A program made the translations under genes and the position numbers. From assembly GCA_021732995.1 (NCBI GenBank), contig JAKFWA010000128.1:1-64000 (forward strand): a stretch of DNA of 64,000 bases, read 5' to 3'. The stretch is from Planctomycetaceae bacterium. Lineage in GTDB: Bacteria; Planctomycetota; Planctomycetia; Planctomycetales; Planctomycetaceae. The notes below the pieces were generated by a model, which made no database searches, was not told the DNA's origin, and saw only the letters and a list, made by a program, of their open reading frames with translations. This document shows positions 9,667 to 18,407 of this stretch, one piece after another. How positions within the stretch are numbered: the stretch's first letter is position 1; the number at the start of each line of letters is the position of its first letter.

Positions 9667-10102
9667 CACAGTGCGGGCACGCGAGTACGGTAGAGCAGAA
9701 GCGAGAGCCGTGGACACACTCAACATCCTTGTTGCGTGAAACATTTGATCTGCAATCGCAGACAATCCGAACGCTCGGCACAATTAATTCGGCCTGACCT
9801 TGTGGGTAATTCGCGTGTTTCTGATTGTGCCTGATGTTCCGGCTACGGAATCCGTTCCGGATTCTCGGGTCGTACCGGTTAGGTAAACTTTGCGGGCACC
9901 AGTTTGCAGCGAGCTGTCTATCTTGATGAAGTATCGCTGGGCAGTGTGTACGAAGTTCGCGTTCAACTTCAGATGATGCGGGCAACGACCGGCGCTTTCG
10001 CTTACCAACGAATCCCGAACATTCAAAATAGGCAAACCGGCGAAACTCTCCGCATCCGTTGGATAGCGGACCATTCATTCCGGCGACTTCAGCAACGAAT
10101 TC
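9667..10102. other. Divergent intergenic region, no gene seen
   Basis: The 436 bases lie between the glycosyltransferase and adaptor-protein genes, which are transcribed away from each other, so both promoters should be here. Short open frames exist on both strands, but none shows recognisable protein sequence. No repeat, RNA gene or clear promoter consensus was found. Confidence 0.5.
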
Positions 10103-11443
10103 GTGCAGACGCAGCAGACCGGCAATACCGGCAGCGAGGACACTTTGGCATTCGACAGCTCCTCATCGACGCGGCAGGCAGAATTGCAGGAACGCGTGCA
10201 GGCGCTTCGACTTCCGGAGCCAGCCAAAGGCGCTGCCAGCAGCCGCGCGCCGTGGGCGGCGTGCGTCGCCATGGCGGGAATCCTCGTCTGGCAGGTGTAC
10301 CTCACGAAAGTCCGCCCTGCTGCCACCAGTGAAACCGCCGCCGGACAGACTCAGGAACCCGTCTCAGGGACGGAGCCGAAAACAGCCAGCGGCAACACCA
10401 CGCCTGCAGGCACCGCCAGTAAACCGGCCACGACCAGGGGTGGCGATTCGAATGTCGTGCTGGAGGACAAAGGCCACGTCGTTCCCGCGCATCAGATCCT
10501 GGTGAGTCCCAAAGTCAGCGGCATGATCGTGGAGTTGCACGTCGAAGAGGGGAAACGGATCACCAAAGGCGACATTCTGGCCGAGGTGGAGAAAATCGAC
10601 TACGCCGCTGATCGAGACCGCGCTGTCGCCGTGCTGAAGCGTGCCAGAGCCACCGAAGAGCGAGCACTGGCCCGCATGTCCGAAGCTGATCGAGGCTTTC
10701 GAGAACTGGAGAAGCAGCAGGCCGAAGCTGAACTGATGGAAGCCGAATCGGAACTCAAGCGAGTCACCCTTGAACACGAGCGCAACCTGCAATTGAAGAA
10801 GCAGGGAGCACTGGCAGACAAAGACTTTGATCAGGGCGAGGCCTCTTTTCGCTCGGCTCAACAACGAGCCCGGCGACTGGACGCGGCCTTGGCTCTCATG
10901 CGTGAAGGCGAGCGTGAAGAACGGAAGGCCATGGCTCGTCACGAAGTCGCGCAGGCCGAAGCGGATGTCCTGCAAGCTCAGGCGGATCTCACCAAAGCTC
11001 AATGGCGACTTGATAACTGCACCATCAAGGCCCCCATCACGGGCACGATCCTTAAGAAGAACGCGGAAGAAGGCAACATCGTCAATCCGATCGCGTTCAA
11101 TGGCTCGTTCAGCCTGTGTGACATGGCCGACCTCTCGGATCTGGAGATTGAACTCAGCATCGGCGAGCGTGATATCAGCAAGGTCTTCGTCGGCCAGCGC
11201 TGCGAGATTCGAGCGGATGCGTACAAAGAGCGTGTCTATCAGGGCCGGGTGGATCGCCTGATGCCCATTGCCGATCGTGCCAAGGCCTCCGTCCCAGTCC
11301 GCGTCAAAGTGACGGTGCCGGAGCAGGAAGAGGGCGTTTACCTGAAGCCCGAGATGGGCGCGACGGTCACGTTCTTTAAACGCGATGGCGAACAACCAAC
11401 GGCTGAATCACCGACCAAGGCCCCTTCTCTGCCCGACAAATAG
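10103..11443 (+). CDS. HlyD/MacA-type membrane fusion (periplasmic adaptor) protein
   Basis: 446 residues: a cytoplasmic lead of about 50 residues, one transmembrane helix (around WAACVAMAGILVWQVYL), and a Pro/Thr-rich linker. A half-lipoyl (biotinyl) domain follows (LVSPKVSGMIVELHVEEGKRI..GDILAEV), then a long coiled-coil hairpin rich in Glu/Ala/Arg, the second lipoyl half (LDNCTIKAPITGTILKKNAEEGNIV) and a beta-barrel domain. These adaptors join an inner-membrane ABC transporter to an outer-membrane exit duct. The gene starts the four-gene exporter operon. The predicted start is GTG at 10103 without a visible ribosome site, so the true start may differ; the next ATG lies inside the membrane helix. 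Confidence 0.87.
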   Translation: MQTQQTGNTGSEDTLAFDSSSSTRQAELQERVQALRLPEPAKGAASSRAPWAACVAMAGILVWQVYLTKVRPAATSETAAGQTQEPVSGTEPKTASGNTTPAGTASKPATTRGGDSNVVLEDKGHVVPAHQILVSPKVSGMIVELHVEEGKRITKGDILAEVEKIDYAADRDRAVAVLKRARATEERALARMSEADRGFRELEKQQAEAELMEAESELKRVTLEHERNLQLKKQGALADKDFDQGEASFRSAQQRARRLDAALALMREGEREERKAMARHEVAQAEADVLQAQADLTKAQWRLDNCTIKAPITGTILKKNAEEGNIVNPIAFNGSFSLCDMADLSDLEIELSIGERDISKVFVGQRCEIRADAYKERVYQGRVDRLMPIADRAKASVPVRVKVTVPEQEEGVYLKPEMGATVTFFKRDGEQPTAESPTKAPSLPDK

Positions 11444-11498
11444 ACTTCGCGCCCACGACACATCGATTTGACACTACTGCCTCATTGAGACTGCACCA

Positions 11499-12212
11499 AT
11501 GCCTGATTTCCGAGACCCGATTGTCCGGGTGAACGCGGTCCATAAATACTTCAAGCGCGGCGGCGAGCGGCTGGACGTTTTGAATGGGCTGAGCCTCAGC
11601 GTGGGCAAGGGCGACTTCGTGGCCCTGATGGGTCCCAGCGGTTCCGGCAAGACGACGCTGCTGAACCTGATCGCGGGACTTGATACACCCAGCGAGGGCG
11701 AGATCCACATTGGAAATGATCTCGTTTCCGCCATGTCCGAAACCCAGCTCGCGCGATGGCGAACACGTAACATCGGCTTCATCTTCCAGTTCTATCATCT
11801 GCTACCGGTACTGACGGCTTACGAGAACGTGGAACTCCCCCTGCTGCTGTTGCCTTTAACGGCCGCACAACGCAAGCAACAAACCTTGAACGCACTGCAG
11901 CTCGTAGGCCTGGATAACCGGCTGCAGCATCGCCCCGGACAGCTCTCGGGCGGCCAGCAGCAGCGTGTCGGTATCGCACGCGCCATCGTTACCGATCCGA
12001 CGTTGATCGTGGCCGACGAACCGACGGGCGACCTGGATGCCAAGTCGGCTCATGAAATTCTGGATCTACTGTGCGAGATCCGTCGAGCGCTCAACAAGAC
12101 AATCGTGCTGGTCACGCACGACCCCAAGGCCGCCGAGCGGGCCGATCGAGTCCTGCATCTCGACAAGGGAGTGCTCGTTCGCGAGCAGGAGACGTCGAAC
12201 TCGAATGCCTAG
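11499..12212 (+). CDS. MacB/LolD-type ABC transporter ATP-binding protein
   Basis: 237 residues with all ABC ATPase motifs: Walker [10 protein letters not shown] (residues 45-53), Q-loop near [12 protein letters not shown], signature LSGGQQQR, Walker [13 protein letters not shown] and the H-loop LVTHD. The NIGFIFQ..LLP.LTA.ENV.LPL block is diagnostic of the MacB/LolD/FtsE subgroup, which powers mechanotransmission or lipoprotein/peptide export rather than classic import. It sits between the adaptor and two permeases and is presumably the single ATPase for both. Confidence 0.93.
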   Translation: MPDFRDPIVRVNAVHKYFKRGGERLDVLNGLSLSVGKGDFVALMGPSGSGKTTLLNLIAGLDTPSEGEIHIGNDLVSAMSETQLARWRTRNIGFIFQFYHLLPVLTAYENVELPLLLLPLTAAQRKQQTLNALQLVGLDNRLQHRPGQLSGGQQQRVGIARAIVTDPTLIVADEPTGDLDAKSAHEILDLLCEIRRALNKTIVLVTHDPKAAERADRVLHLDKGVLVREQETSNSNA

Positions 12213-12291
12213 CAAGCGTGCTCTACAGAGCCGCGCCTCTGCCGCTGGAGAACGCCCCACAAACCGCCTTGAACACTTTGGACCCGATGGA

Positions 12292-13545
12292 ATGAAGCTG
12301 CTCGTCCTCATGCTGAAGAACGTCCGCCGCAACATCCTGCGGACGATTCTTACGTCTCTGGGCACCATCATTCTGGTGTTCGTGGTGACGCTGGTCTGGT
12401 CCGTGCTGGAGTTTCTGGATGCCGCCACCACCGAAAAAAGCCAGAACCTGAAGTGCATCGTCACCGAGCGTTGGCAGATCCCCAGTCAGATGCCGTTCTC
12501 CTACTCGAAAGCATTGGAGCAGTTCGCGTGGCATGGCCCGAATGACGAGCAGCCGCTCGATAACATGATGACCTGGCAGTTCTACGGCGGCACGATCGAT
12601 CCCACGAAACGCACGTTCGATTCCGTGCTGTTCGCAATCGGGCTCGAGCCCCGCAAGATGTTCACGATGATGGATGAACTGGACTCTCTGCCGCCGCGAG
12701 AGAAGGCCGAACTGAAAGCCATTGCCGACCGCATGACGGAGCAGCGTAACGGCATCATCGTCGGCCCCGGACGATTGAAGCTGCTCAAGAAACAAATCGG
12801 CGACACGGTCAAAGTCACCAGCTTCAACTATCGCGGCATCGATCTTGAGTTTGAGATCATGGGCACGTTCCCGGCGTCTGTCAGTCGCTACGACCTCAGT
12901 GCCGCCATGAACCGGGACTATCTCAACAATGCGATGGACGCCTGGGCGAGAACCAATAACAAACCACACGCCATGGCCAATAAGAACATGAACTTGGCCT
13001 GGTTCCGTTATCCCGACCGCGAAATGTTCGAACAACGCGCGGACGAGATTATGAACTCGGTCGATTTCAAAGATGTTCCCATCAAGTGCGAAACTGCGTC
13101 GTCAGGCATCTCCGCGTTTCTGGAGGCCTACCGTGATCTGCTGTGGGGCATGCGTTGGCTGTTGTGTCCGGCCATCCTCTTCACGCTGTCGCTGGTGATT
13201 GCCAACGCGATCAGTATCAGCGTCCGCGAACGGCAGAAGGAACTCGCCGTAATGAAAGTGCTGGGATTTCTACCCGGCCAGATTCTGATCCTCGTCCTGG
13301 GTGAAGCGCTCGCGCTGGGGATTCTGTGTGGCGTCGTCAGTTCAGGCGGCACATTCATCCTTGTTAACAAGGTCTTCGGCGGAGTTGCGTTCCCCATCGC
13401 CTTCTTCGGTGCCTTCAACATTTCGCCCAACGCCTTGTGGTGGGGACCGGCCGTCGGCGGCATGACCGCTTTCATCGGAAGTTTCCTGCCCGCCTGGAGC
13501 GCGCGAACCGTGAAGGTGAGCGAAGTGTTCTCCAAGGTCACGTAA
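12292..13545 (+). CDS. FtsX/MacB-type ABC transporter permease (first)
   Basis: 417 residues beginning MKLLVLMLKNVRRNILRTILTSLG, with an N-terminal membrane helix, a large periplasmic core domain of about 230 residues, and three C-terminal helices. The conserved FtsX element is ..SISVRERQKELAVMKVLGFLPGQI. This is the MacB-fold topology. The open frame extends back into the ATPase gene; an ATG at 12208 overlapping the ATPase stop codon is possible, but its extra 28 residues are unlike the family, so 12292 was chosen. It is followed by a second, clearly different permease, suggesting a heterodimeric membrane unit. Confidence 0.87.
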   Translation: MKLLVLMLKNVRRNILRTILTSLGTIILVFVVTLVWSVLEFLDAATTEKSQNLKCIVTERWQIPSQMPFSYSKALEQFAWHGPNDEQPLDNMMTWQFYGGTIDPTKRTFDSVLFAIGLEPRKMFTMMDELDSLPPREKAELKAIADRMTEQRNGIIVGPGRLKLLKKQIGDTVKVTSFNYRGIDLEFEIMGTFPASVSRYDLSAAMNRDYLNNAMDAWARTNNKPHAMANKNMNLAWFRYPDREMFEQRADEIMNSVDFKDVPIKCETASSGISAFLEAYRDLLWGMRWLLCPAILFTLSLVIANAISISVRERQKELAVMKVLGFLPGQILILVLGEALALGILCGVVSSGGTFILVNKVFGGVAFPIAFFGAFNISPNALWWGPAVGGMTAFIGSFLPAWSARTVKVSEVFSKVT

Positions 13546-13577
13546 CTAATTCGTGATCGCTCCCGCACTCTCATTCA

Positions 13578-14957
13578 TTGAACCCGAACCATCGGATTGA
13601 GACTTTGGAACCGCCACTAACCATTCAAGACCAGCTAGTCGCCGTCACGATCGGACTGGTGACGCTCATCGGCATCCTCGCCGTCATCGCGCGTGTGCCG
13701 TTGATCTATAACGTCCGCAACTTAATGGTGCGGTGGCGCATCACTCTGCTCACTGCGATGGCGTTCATGATGGTGGTCGGCCTGCTGGTCGTGATGCTGG
13801 CTTTCGTCAACGGCATGTATCGGCTCACGGAGAGCAGTGGCCGACCAGACAACCTCATCATCCTCGGACAGGGCACTCAGGACGAGGTCTTCAGCAGCCT
13901 CGGCTTCACCGACGTCGATAGCATTGAAACCGTCGCTGGCATCGCACGGGATAGCGAGAACCGGCCACTGGTCAGCAAAGAAACCTATGTCATCGTCAAT
14001 CAACCCGTAGTCGCCCCTCAGAAGGGACGTCCGCGTCGACGGTTCCTGCAAATGCGAGGTGTTCAGATCCCGGAGATTTCGGGTGAGGTGCATGACGTCA
14101 ATCTGCAGGGCGATTGGTTCAGCCAGGCGGGTGTGCGACAAGCAGCCGAAACAGATAAAGACCAGTCGACTCTGATCGAAGCAGTGCTGGGTGAAGGCAT
14201 TGCCCGCACGCTCGGATCCGACCGGACTCCGGAGCAAGTCGCCAACGCGAAGAACCGCGACCGGTTGGACGTCGGCGATGAGTTCACTTGTGGCGACCGT
14301 CGCTGGATTGTGGTCGGGATCATGAAGTCGATGGGTAAGTCGTTCGACTCGGAGATCTGGGCCAAGCGAGAACTGGTCGGCCGCATGTTCGGCAAAGAGA
14401 CCTACACGACGATGGTCGTGCGTGGAGAGAACCGCGCTGAGGCCGCGCGACTGGTCAACTATTTCGGTTCCGAATGGGGCAAAGCCAGCCTGCAGCCGAT
14501 GCTCGAAACGACCTACTTCAACAACCTCAACGGCACCAATCAGCAGTTCCTGATCGCCATTATCATTGTCGCTGTGATCATGTCGATCGGCGGAGTTTTC
14601 GGGGTCATGAACACGATGTTCGCCGCAATTTCTCAGCGGATCAAAGACATTGGCGTGATGCGACTCCTTGGGTTCGACCGTTCGCAGATCCTGATTTCGT
14701 TCCTGCTGGAATCGATGTTACTGGCGGTTGTGGGTGGCGGCATCGGTTGCCTGTTGGGGTCACTGTCCGACGGTTGGACGGCCAACAGCATCGTGGGCAG
14801 CGGTCAGGGCGGCGGCAAATCCGTCGTGCTGCGAGTGACCGTCGACTGGGCCATTATCATGTACGGGATGCTGTTCTCGCTCATCATGGGCGCCATCGGT
14901 GGTTTGTTGCCGGCGCTCTCCGCGATGAGGCTGAAACTTCTGGAAACTTTGCGGTAA
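13578..14957 (+). CDS. FtsX/MacB-type ABC transporter permease (second)
   Basis: About 459 residues. An N-terminal helix (LVAVTIGLVTLIGILAVIA) precedes the usual first MacB helix (WRITLLTAMAFMMVVGLLVVMLAF). A periplasmic core follows (NLIILGQGTQDEVFSSLGF...), then three C-terminal helices with AISQRIKDIGVMRLLGFDRSQILISFLLES, the conserved FtsX cytoplasmic loop. It ends in LPALSAMRLKLLETLR, the usual P-A-L-A-A-x-R-x-x-P end. The extra N-terminal helix is unusual for MacB. The start is uncertain, because the furthest upstream candidate is TTG at 13578 and the first in-frame ATG (13725) would remove the extra helix. It is the last gene of the exporter operon and is followed by a strong terminator. 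Confidence 0.85.
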   Translation: MNPNHRIETLEPPLTIQDQLVAVTIGLVTLIGILAVIARVPLIYNVRNLMVRWRITLLTAMAFMMVVGLLVVMLAFVNGMYRLTESSGRPDNLIILGQGTQDEVFSSLGFTDVDSIETVAGIARDSENRPLVSKETYVIVNQPVVAPQKGRPRRRFLQMRGVQIPEISGEVHDVNLQGDWFSQAGVRQAAETDKDQSTLIEAVLGEGIARTLGSDRTPEQVANAKNRDRLDVGDEFTCGDRRWIVVGIMKSMGKSFDSEIWAKRELVGRMFGKETYTTMVVRGENRAEAARLVNYFGSEWGKASLQPMLETTYFNNLNGTNQQFLIAIIIVAVIMSIGGVFGVMNTMFAAISQRIKDIGVMRLLGFDRSQILISFLLESMLLAVVGGGIGCLLGSLSDGWTANSIVGSGQGGGKSVVLRVTVDWAIIMYGMLFSLIMGAIGGLLPALSAMRLKLLETLR

Positions 14958-14977
14958 CGCCCGGCCCAACCACGAAG

Positions 14978-15007
14978 AAAGCCCGGTCGAAACTCGACCG
15001 GGCTTTT
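14978..15007. terminator. Intrinsic terminator between convergent genes
   Basis: A stem of GCCCGGTCGA and TCGACCGGGC with a very short AAC loop, flanked by AAA and TTTT. It lies after the second permease and before the 3' end of the minus-strand TIM-barrel gene, so it may act in both directions. Confidence 0.88.
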
Positions 15008-15033
15008 GAATAGTTAGCTCCGTCGCAGACTGG

Positions 15034-16029
15034 CTAATCGCCGAACGCCGCATCGAAGGCGCGATTCGAAGGCGCGAAGTCCACGTTCTTGCAGAATTGG
15101 CAAGACTCACGAGCGCCATGCTCGCGATCCATGCCGCTGTCTTCCCATTCGACCGAGAGCGGGCCGGCATAGCCGACCGCGTTCAGGGAGCGGATGATCT
15201 CTTCGAAACGAACGGCTCCACGACCAACGCTGCGGAAGTCCCAGCCGCGACGAGCGTCGCCGAAGGACAGGTGGCTAGAGTTAATGCCCGTGCGACCGTT
15301 GAGGGTCGTCGAGGCATCCTTCATATGCACGTGGTAGATGCGCTTCGGGAAGTAGCGAATGAATTCGACGGGATCGACACCCTGCCAAATCAGGTGGCTG
15401 GGGTCGAAGTTGAAACCGAACTCTTCGCGGTTATCCAGAGCCTGCAACGCACGCTCGGCCGAGTAGATATCGAACGCAATTTCGGTTGGGTGAACTTCCA
15501 GCGCGAACTTCACACCGCATTCCTGGAACACGTCCAGAATCGGGTTCCATCGCTCGGCGAGCAGGGAGAAGCCAGCATCGATCATCTTGCGTGGCGTCGG
15601 CGGGAAATCGTAGATGCAGTGCCAAATGCTGGAGCCGGTGAAGCCGTTCACGACGCTGACGCCCAGCTTCTGAGCGGCGCGGGCGGTGTTCTTCATCTCT
15701 TCCGCGGCGCGGGCATTCACGCCTTCTGGCTTGCCGTCGCCCCAGACGTATTCGGGCAGAATGGACTTGTGGCGGTCGTCGATCCGGTCCAGCACGGCCT
15801 GACCGGCCAGGTGGTTGGAAATCGCGAACAGCTTGAGGTCGTGCTTCTCCAGGAGGTCACGTTTGCGGGCGCAATAAGTGTCGTCGGACAGCGCCTTAGC
15901 AACCTCAAAGTGGTCACCCCAGCAAGCCAGTTCCAGCCCGTCATAGCCGAACTCGCGAGCCTTCTTGCACAGCGTTTCCAAGGGCAAGTCAGCCCATTGA
16001 CCAGTAAAGAGCGTAACCGGACGTCCCAT
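15034..16029 (-). CDS. Sugar phosphate isomerase/epimerase (xylose-isomerase-like TIM barrel)
   Basis: 331 residues. The opening [20 protein letters not shown] is followed by [20 protein letters not shown], the typical first strands of the AP-endonuclease-2 / xylose-isomerase-like barrel. Further signatures are [44 protein letters not shown] and [12 protein letters not shown], which supply the E/D/H/E metal ligands of the family. Members interconvert sugars or inositols; the substrate is unknown. GAGG lies 7 bases before the ATG, supporting the start at 16029. It is longer than the second barrel at 36.3 kb and only distantly similar to it. Confidence 0.9.
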   Translation of the reverse strand: MGRPVTLFTGQWADLPLETLCKKAREFGYDGLELACWGDHFEVAKALSDDTYCARKRDLLEKHDLKLFAISNHLAGQAVLDRIDDRHKSILPEYVWGDGKPEGVNARAAEEMKNTARAAQKLGVSVVNGFTGSSIWHCIYDFPPTPRKMIDAGFSLLAERWNPILDVFQECGVKFALEVHPTEIAFDIYSAERALQALDNREEFGFNFDPSHLIWQGVDPVEFIRYFPKRIYHVHMKDASTTLNGRTGINSSHLSFGDARRGWDFRSVGRGAVRFEEIIRSLNAVGYAGPLSVEWEDSGMDREHGARESCQFCKNVDFAPSNRAFDAAFGD

Positions 16030-16235
16030 TTGGCATCCTCAAATCATTGATGCAAACACAAGATGAAGTACCGCCGTAATGGTGACACCATCGAATTTCG
16101 GCGGACTGGCCTCCGCAGACTATCAGGGCAATTTCGGCATTTCAAACGAGGTGCCCGGCGGCCTAACTCGTGACAAGAACATGGGTTGTCCGGGCGAATT
16201 GATCCGCGCGTTTCGGCGTCAAATCGCGTCTCGCC

Positions 16236-16742
16236 CTATCCGTTGACAGTCACCGTCAGTTGCGGCGGATTCTTCAGGGTCTGAAAGATCACGCAGTAGC
16301 GTTCGGTCAACTGCACCAGCTTGGCGAGTTGCTCCGGCGTCGCCGGACTTTCGAGTTTGAAGTTCAGCCTCACCGCCGATACTCCGATCGGCACTTCTTT
16401 CGACAGGCCAAGCGTACCTCGAAAGTCAACATCCGCCTCGGCCTTGATCGTCGCCGATTTCAGCTCAATGCCCATCGCGGTTGAGACCGCCGACAACGTC
16501 ACTCCGGCACAAGCCACCAGCGATTGCAGCAACATGTCGCCGGAACAGGCCCATTCACCACTGCCTCCAGCCGCCGGATGCAACCCGGCCGCGATCGTCC
16601 CGCCCGGAGTCGGAATGCTGCACGTCAGATTGCCTTGGCTCACCTGAGCACTCGCGTGCATGGTCACCAAAGCCGCAGAAGGCTCAGCCGCGTATTTATC
16701 CTTGATGGGCTTCTGCAAAGCCCGCAGTTCATCACCAGTCAT
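16236..16742 (-). CDS. OsmC family protein
   Basis: 168 residues starting MTGDELRALQKPIKDKY, with a GAGG ribosome site 6 bases upstream; this decides against a longer frame starting at 16823 that overlaps the neighbouring gene. The body shows the OsmC/Ohr pattern: GWACSGDMLLQSLVACAGVTL contains the conserved active-site cysteine region (S/A-C-A), followed by VPIGVSAVRLNFKLESPATPEQLAKLVQLTERYCVIFQTL with the second conserved cysteine in ERYC. OsmC/Ohr proteins reduce organic hydroperoxides through two cysteines, but many paralogues have no proven role. It lies downstream of the SDR gene on the same strand, with 55 bases between them. Confidence 0.88.
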   Translation of the reverse strand: MTGDELRALQKPIKDKYAAEPSAALVTMHASAQVSQGNLTCSIPTPGGTIAAGLHPAAGGSGEWACSGDMLLQSLVACAGVTLSAVSTAMGIELKSATIKAEADVDFRGTLGLSKEVPIGVSAVRLNFKLESPATPEQLAKLVQLTERYCVIFQTLKNPPQLTVTVNG

Positions 16743-16797
16743 AGAAACCTCAGAGATCAACGTAGGAGAAATCAATAATAAAGACTTAAGTATCGTG

Positions 16798-17625
16798 TTA
16801 GGCGTGCCGGACGCTTCCGCCACCGTTCAAGGCGAGATTACCACCATCCATCGGGATGAGCGTGCCTGTAATCCAACTGGACGCATCCGACGCCAGCAGC
16901 ACCGCGAGCCCTTGAATGTCTTTAGGCTCACCGAGCCGACCGCGCGGAATGCCTTTCAGGAACTGCCGTTCCAAATTGGGATCGGCTGCCATCCGCTTTT
17001 CAAGTCCCGGATTCACGACCTGAGCCGGCAGGATGGCGTTCACTCGCACGCCCAGTCCGGACCATTCAGTGCTGAGTTCGCGAGTCATCTGAGCCACCGC
17101 ACCCATCGCCATGCTGTAGGCGATGTGTCCGCGTCCCAGCGAGGTGATACTGGCCAGCGAGCCGATGTTGACGATGCTGCCCCGCCTGGCCTGCAACATC
17201 CGACGTCCCGCTTCCTGACACATGCAGAACCGGCCAAACACCAGATTCCGCCACGTCGCTTCCACATCTTCCAGCGAAATCTCCTCAGGCTTCGCCAGGA
17301 CTGCTTCACCAGCGACGTTGCCCAGGAAATCAATGCGACCAAATTCTTTGTCGAGCCGCGCGAACATCTGCCGGATCGCCGACGGATCGGACACGTTGCA
17401 GACCACTGGCACAGCCCGGCGGCCGAACTTCTGAATCTCTGACGCAGTGCTCTCCAGCCCGGCGGCGTTCAGATCGGCGAGCATCACGTCGGCGCCATGC
17501 TCGGCCAGAGCCAGCGACATCGCGCGGCCCATGCCACTCGCAGCCCCCGACACCAGAGCGACGCGGCCGGTCAAATCGAACATTCCACTCGCGGATGAAG
17601 TTGCAGCAGTCGAAGCGTCAGGCAT
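16798..17625 (-). CDS. SDR family oxidoreductase with altered YxxxK active site
   Basis: 275 residues with a Rossmann fold: VALVSGAASGMGRAM (residues 22-36, the TGxxxGxG cofactor loop), a D51 acidic residue after strand 2 favouring NAD(H), GNVAG at 102-106 for the NNAG motif, and S156. The catalytic tyrosine Y170 is present (HIAYSMAMGAVAQMTREL), but the position of the catalytic lysine, Y+4, is methionine (M174). The codons are unambiguous (TAC AGC ATG GCG ATG). After it, NAILPAQVVNPGLEK replaces the usual NxIxPG. The C-terminus ITGTLIPMDGGNLALNG is typical. The protein may bind cofactor but turn over slowly, or use another general acid/base. AAGGAC lies 8 bases before the ATG. Confidence 0.9.
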   Translation of the reverse strand: MPDASTAATSSASGMFDLTGRVALVSGAASGMGRAMSLALAEHGADVMLADLNAAGLESTASEIQKFGRRAVPVVCNVSDPSAIRQMFARLDKEFGRIDFLGNVAGEAVLAKPEEISLEDVEATWRNLVFGRFCMCQEAGRRMLQARRGSIVNIGSLASITSLGRGHIAYSMAMGAVAQMTRELSTEWSGLGVRVNAILPAQVVNPGLEKRMAADPNLERQFLKGIPRGRLGEPKDIQGLAVLLASDASSWITGTLIPMDGGNLALNGGGSVRHA

Positions 17626-17661
17626 GCGGTCGTCCTTGTGAGAAGAGAATGACTTCGAAGC

Positions 17662-18171
17662 TCAATGACCGATCTTGTGCTCGCGGCAGTACCATTCCAC
17701 CAGCGACTTGAACGGCGGCGTGTATTGCTCAGGATGAACGGCCATGCGGCGTTGTAATTCAGACAGCTCGACGTATTCACCCCCGGCGACTTCCAGCGGG
17801 TCGTACGTCGGTACCTGATCGGTCACAGCCTTAAACAACACGGTGAATTCGTTGGCCGTTTCGCGGCTGGCCGGGAGCTTAGTGAGGTACTCCAGCGGAG
17901 CCGTGATGCCAATCTCCTCGAACATCTCACGCTGAGCAGACTCCGCGTAGTCCTCCCCTGCCCCGAGATGCCCCGACGCCGACGAGGTGTAGCAGGAAGG
18001 AAACTCATCCTTCGTCGCGGAACGATGCTGCACCAATAGCTCGCCCTTCGAATTGAAGACGAAGATACTGGCAGCGCGGTGCAGCAGCCCCTGCTTGTGA
18101 ACCTGCGAGCGCGGCGCCTGACCGATGACTCGATCCTGCTCATCGACGACGTCAAAAATCTCTTCCGGCAT
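17662..18171 (-). CDS. Nudix hydrolase (YfcD/IDI-like)
   Basis: 169 residues starting MPEEIFDVVDEQDRVIGQAPR, the usual opening of the YfcD / isopentenyl-diphosphate-isomerase-like group; the open frame continues to 18240 but that part is not family-like. The Nudix box is complete at residues 67-89: G67, E73, then RE-MFEEIG, matching GX5EX7REUXEEXGU. HRAASIFVFNSKGELLVQHRS precedes it. It likely hydrolyses a nucleoside-diphosphate-linked compound; the cysteine and glutamate pattern of true IDI is not evident. The 36-base gap to the SDR gene on the same strand suggests a shared transcript with SDR and OsmC. Confidence 0.87.
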   Translation of the reverse strand: MPEEIFDVVDEQDRVIGQAPRSQVHKQGLLHRAASIFVFNSKGELLVQHRSATKDEFPSCYTSSASGHLGAGEDYAESAQREMFEEIGITAPLEYLTKLPASRETANEFTVLFKAVTDQVPTYDPLEVAGGEYVELSELQRRMAVHPEQYTPPFKSLVEWYCREHKIGH

Positions 18172-18407
18172 GGTTCCATCCACCTTATGGACCATCCGAA
18201 CTGGAACAACAAATAGGCCGTCCCAAATCGGACTTCGCACACTGGATCAAACAATTCGAGTCGAATCCCAGAATTCACGCTAAGATCCCGCTCCGTGCTC
18301 CGTCGTGTTCACGGAGACCGTTGCGACGAGTTGTCGGAAGCAATCGTCATTGCCGCAAGCCAACGCAATGATTGCACTCAATCCGCCCTGCAGGACGAGG
18401 CGTTCTC

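Noticed and set aside
10364-11395. Minus-strand open frame of about 343 codons opposite the adaptor protein
   Set aside because: Created by the coiled-coil codon pattern on the other strand; no recognisable sequence.
10103-14957. Exporter considered as a type I secretion system for the RTX protein
   Set aside because: The ATPase is MacB/LolD-like with separate FtsX-type permeases; a T1SS ATPase would be a fused membrane-ATPase of the HlyB type.
15097-16050. Long plus-strand open frame inside the TIM-barrel gene
   Set aside because: Antisense to a well-supported isomerase-like gene; GC-rich codon use explains the lack of stops.
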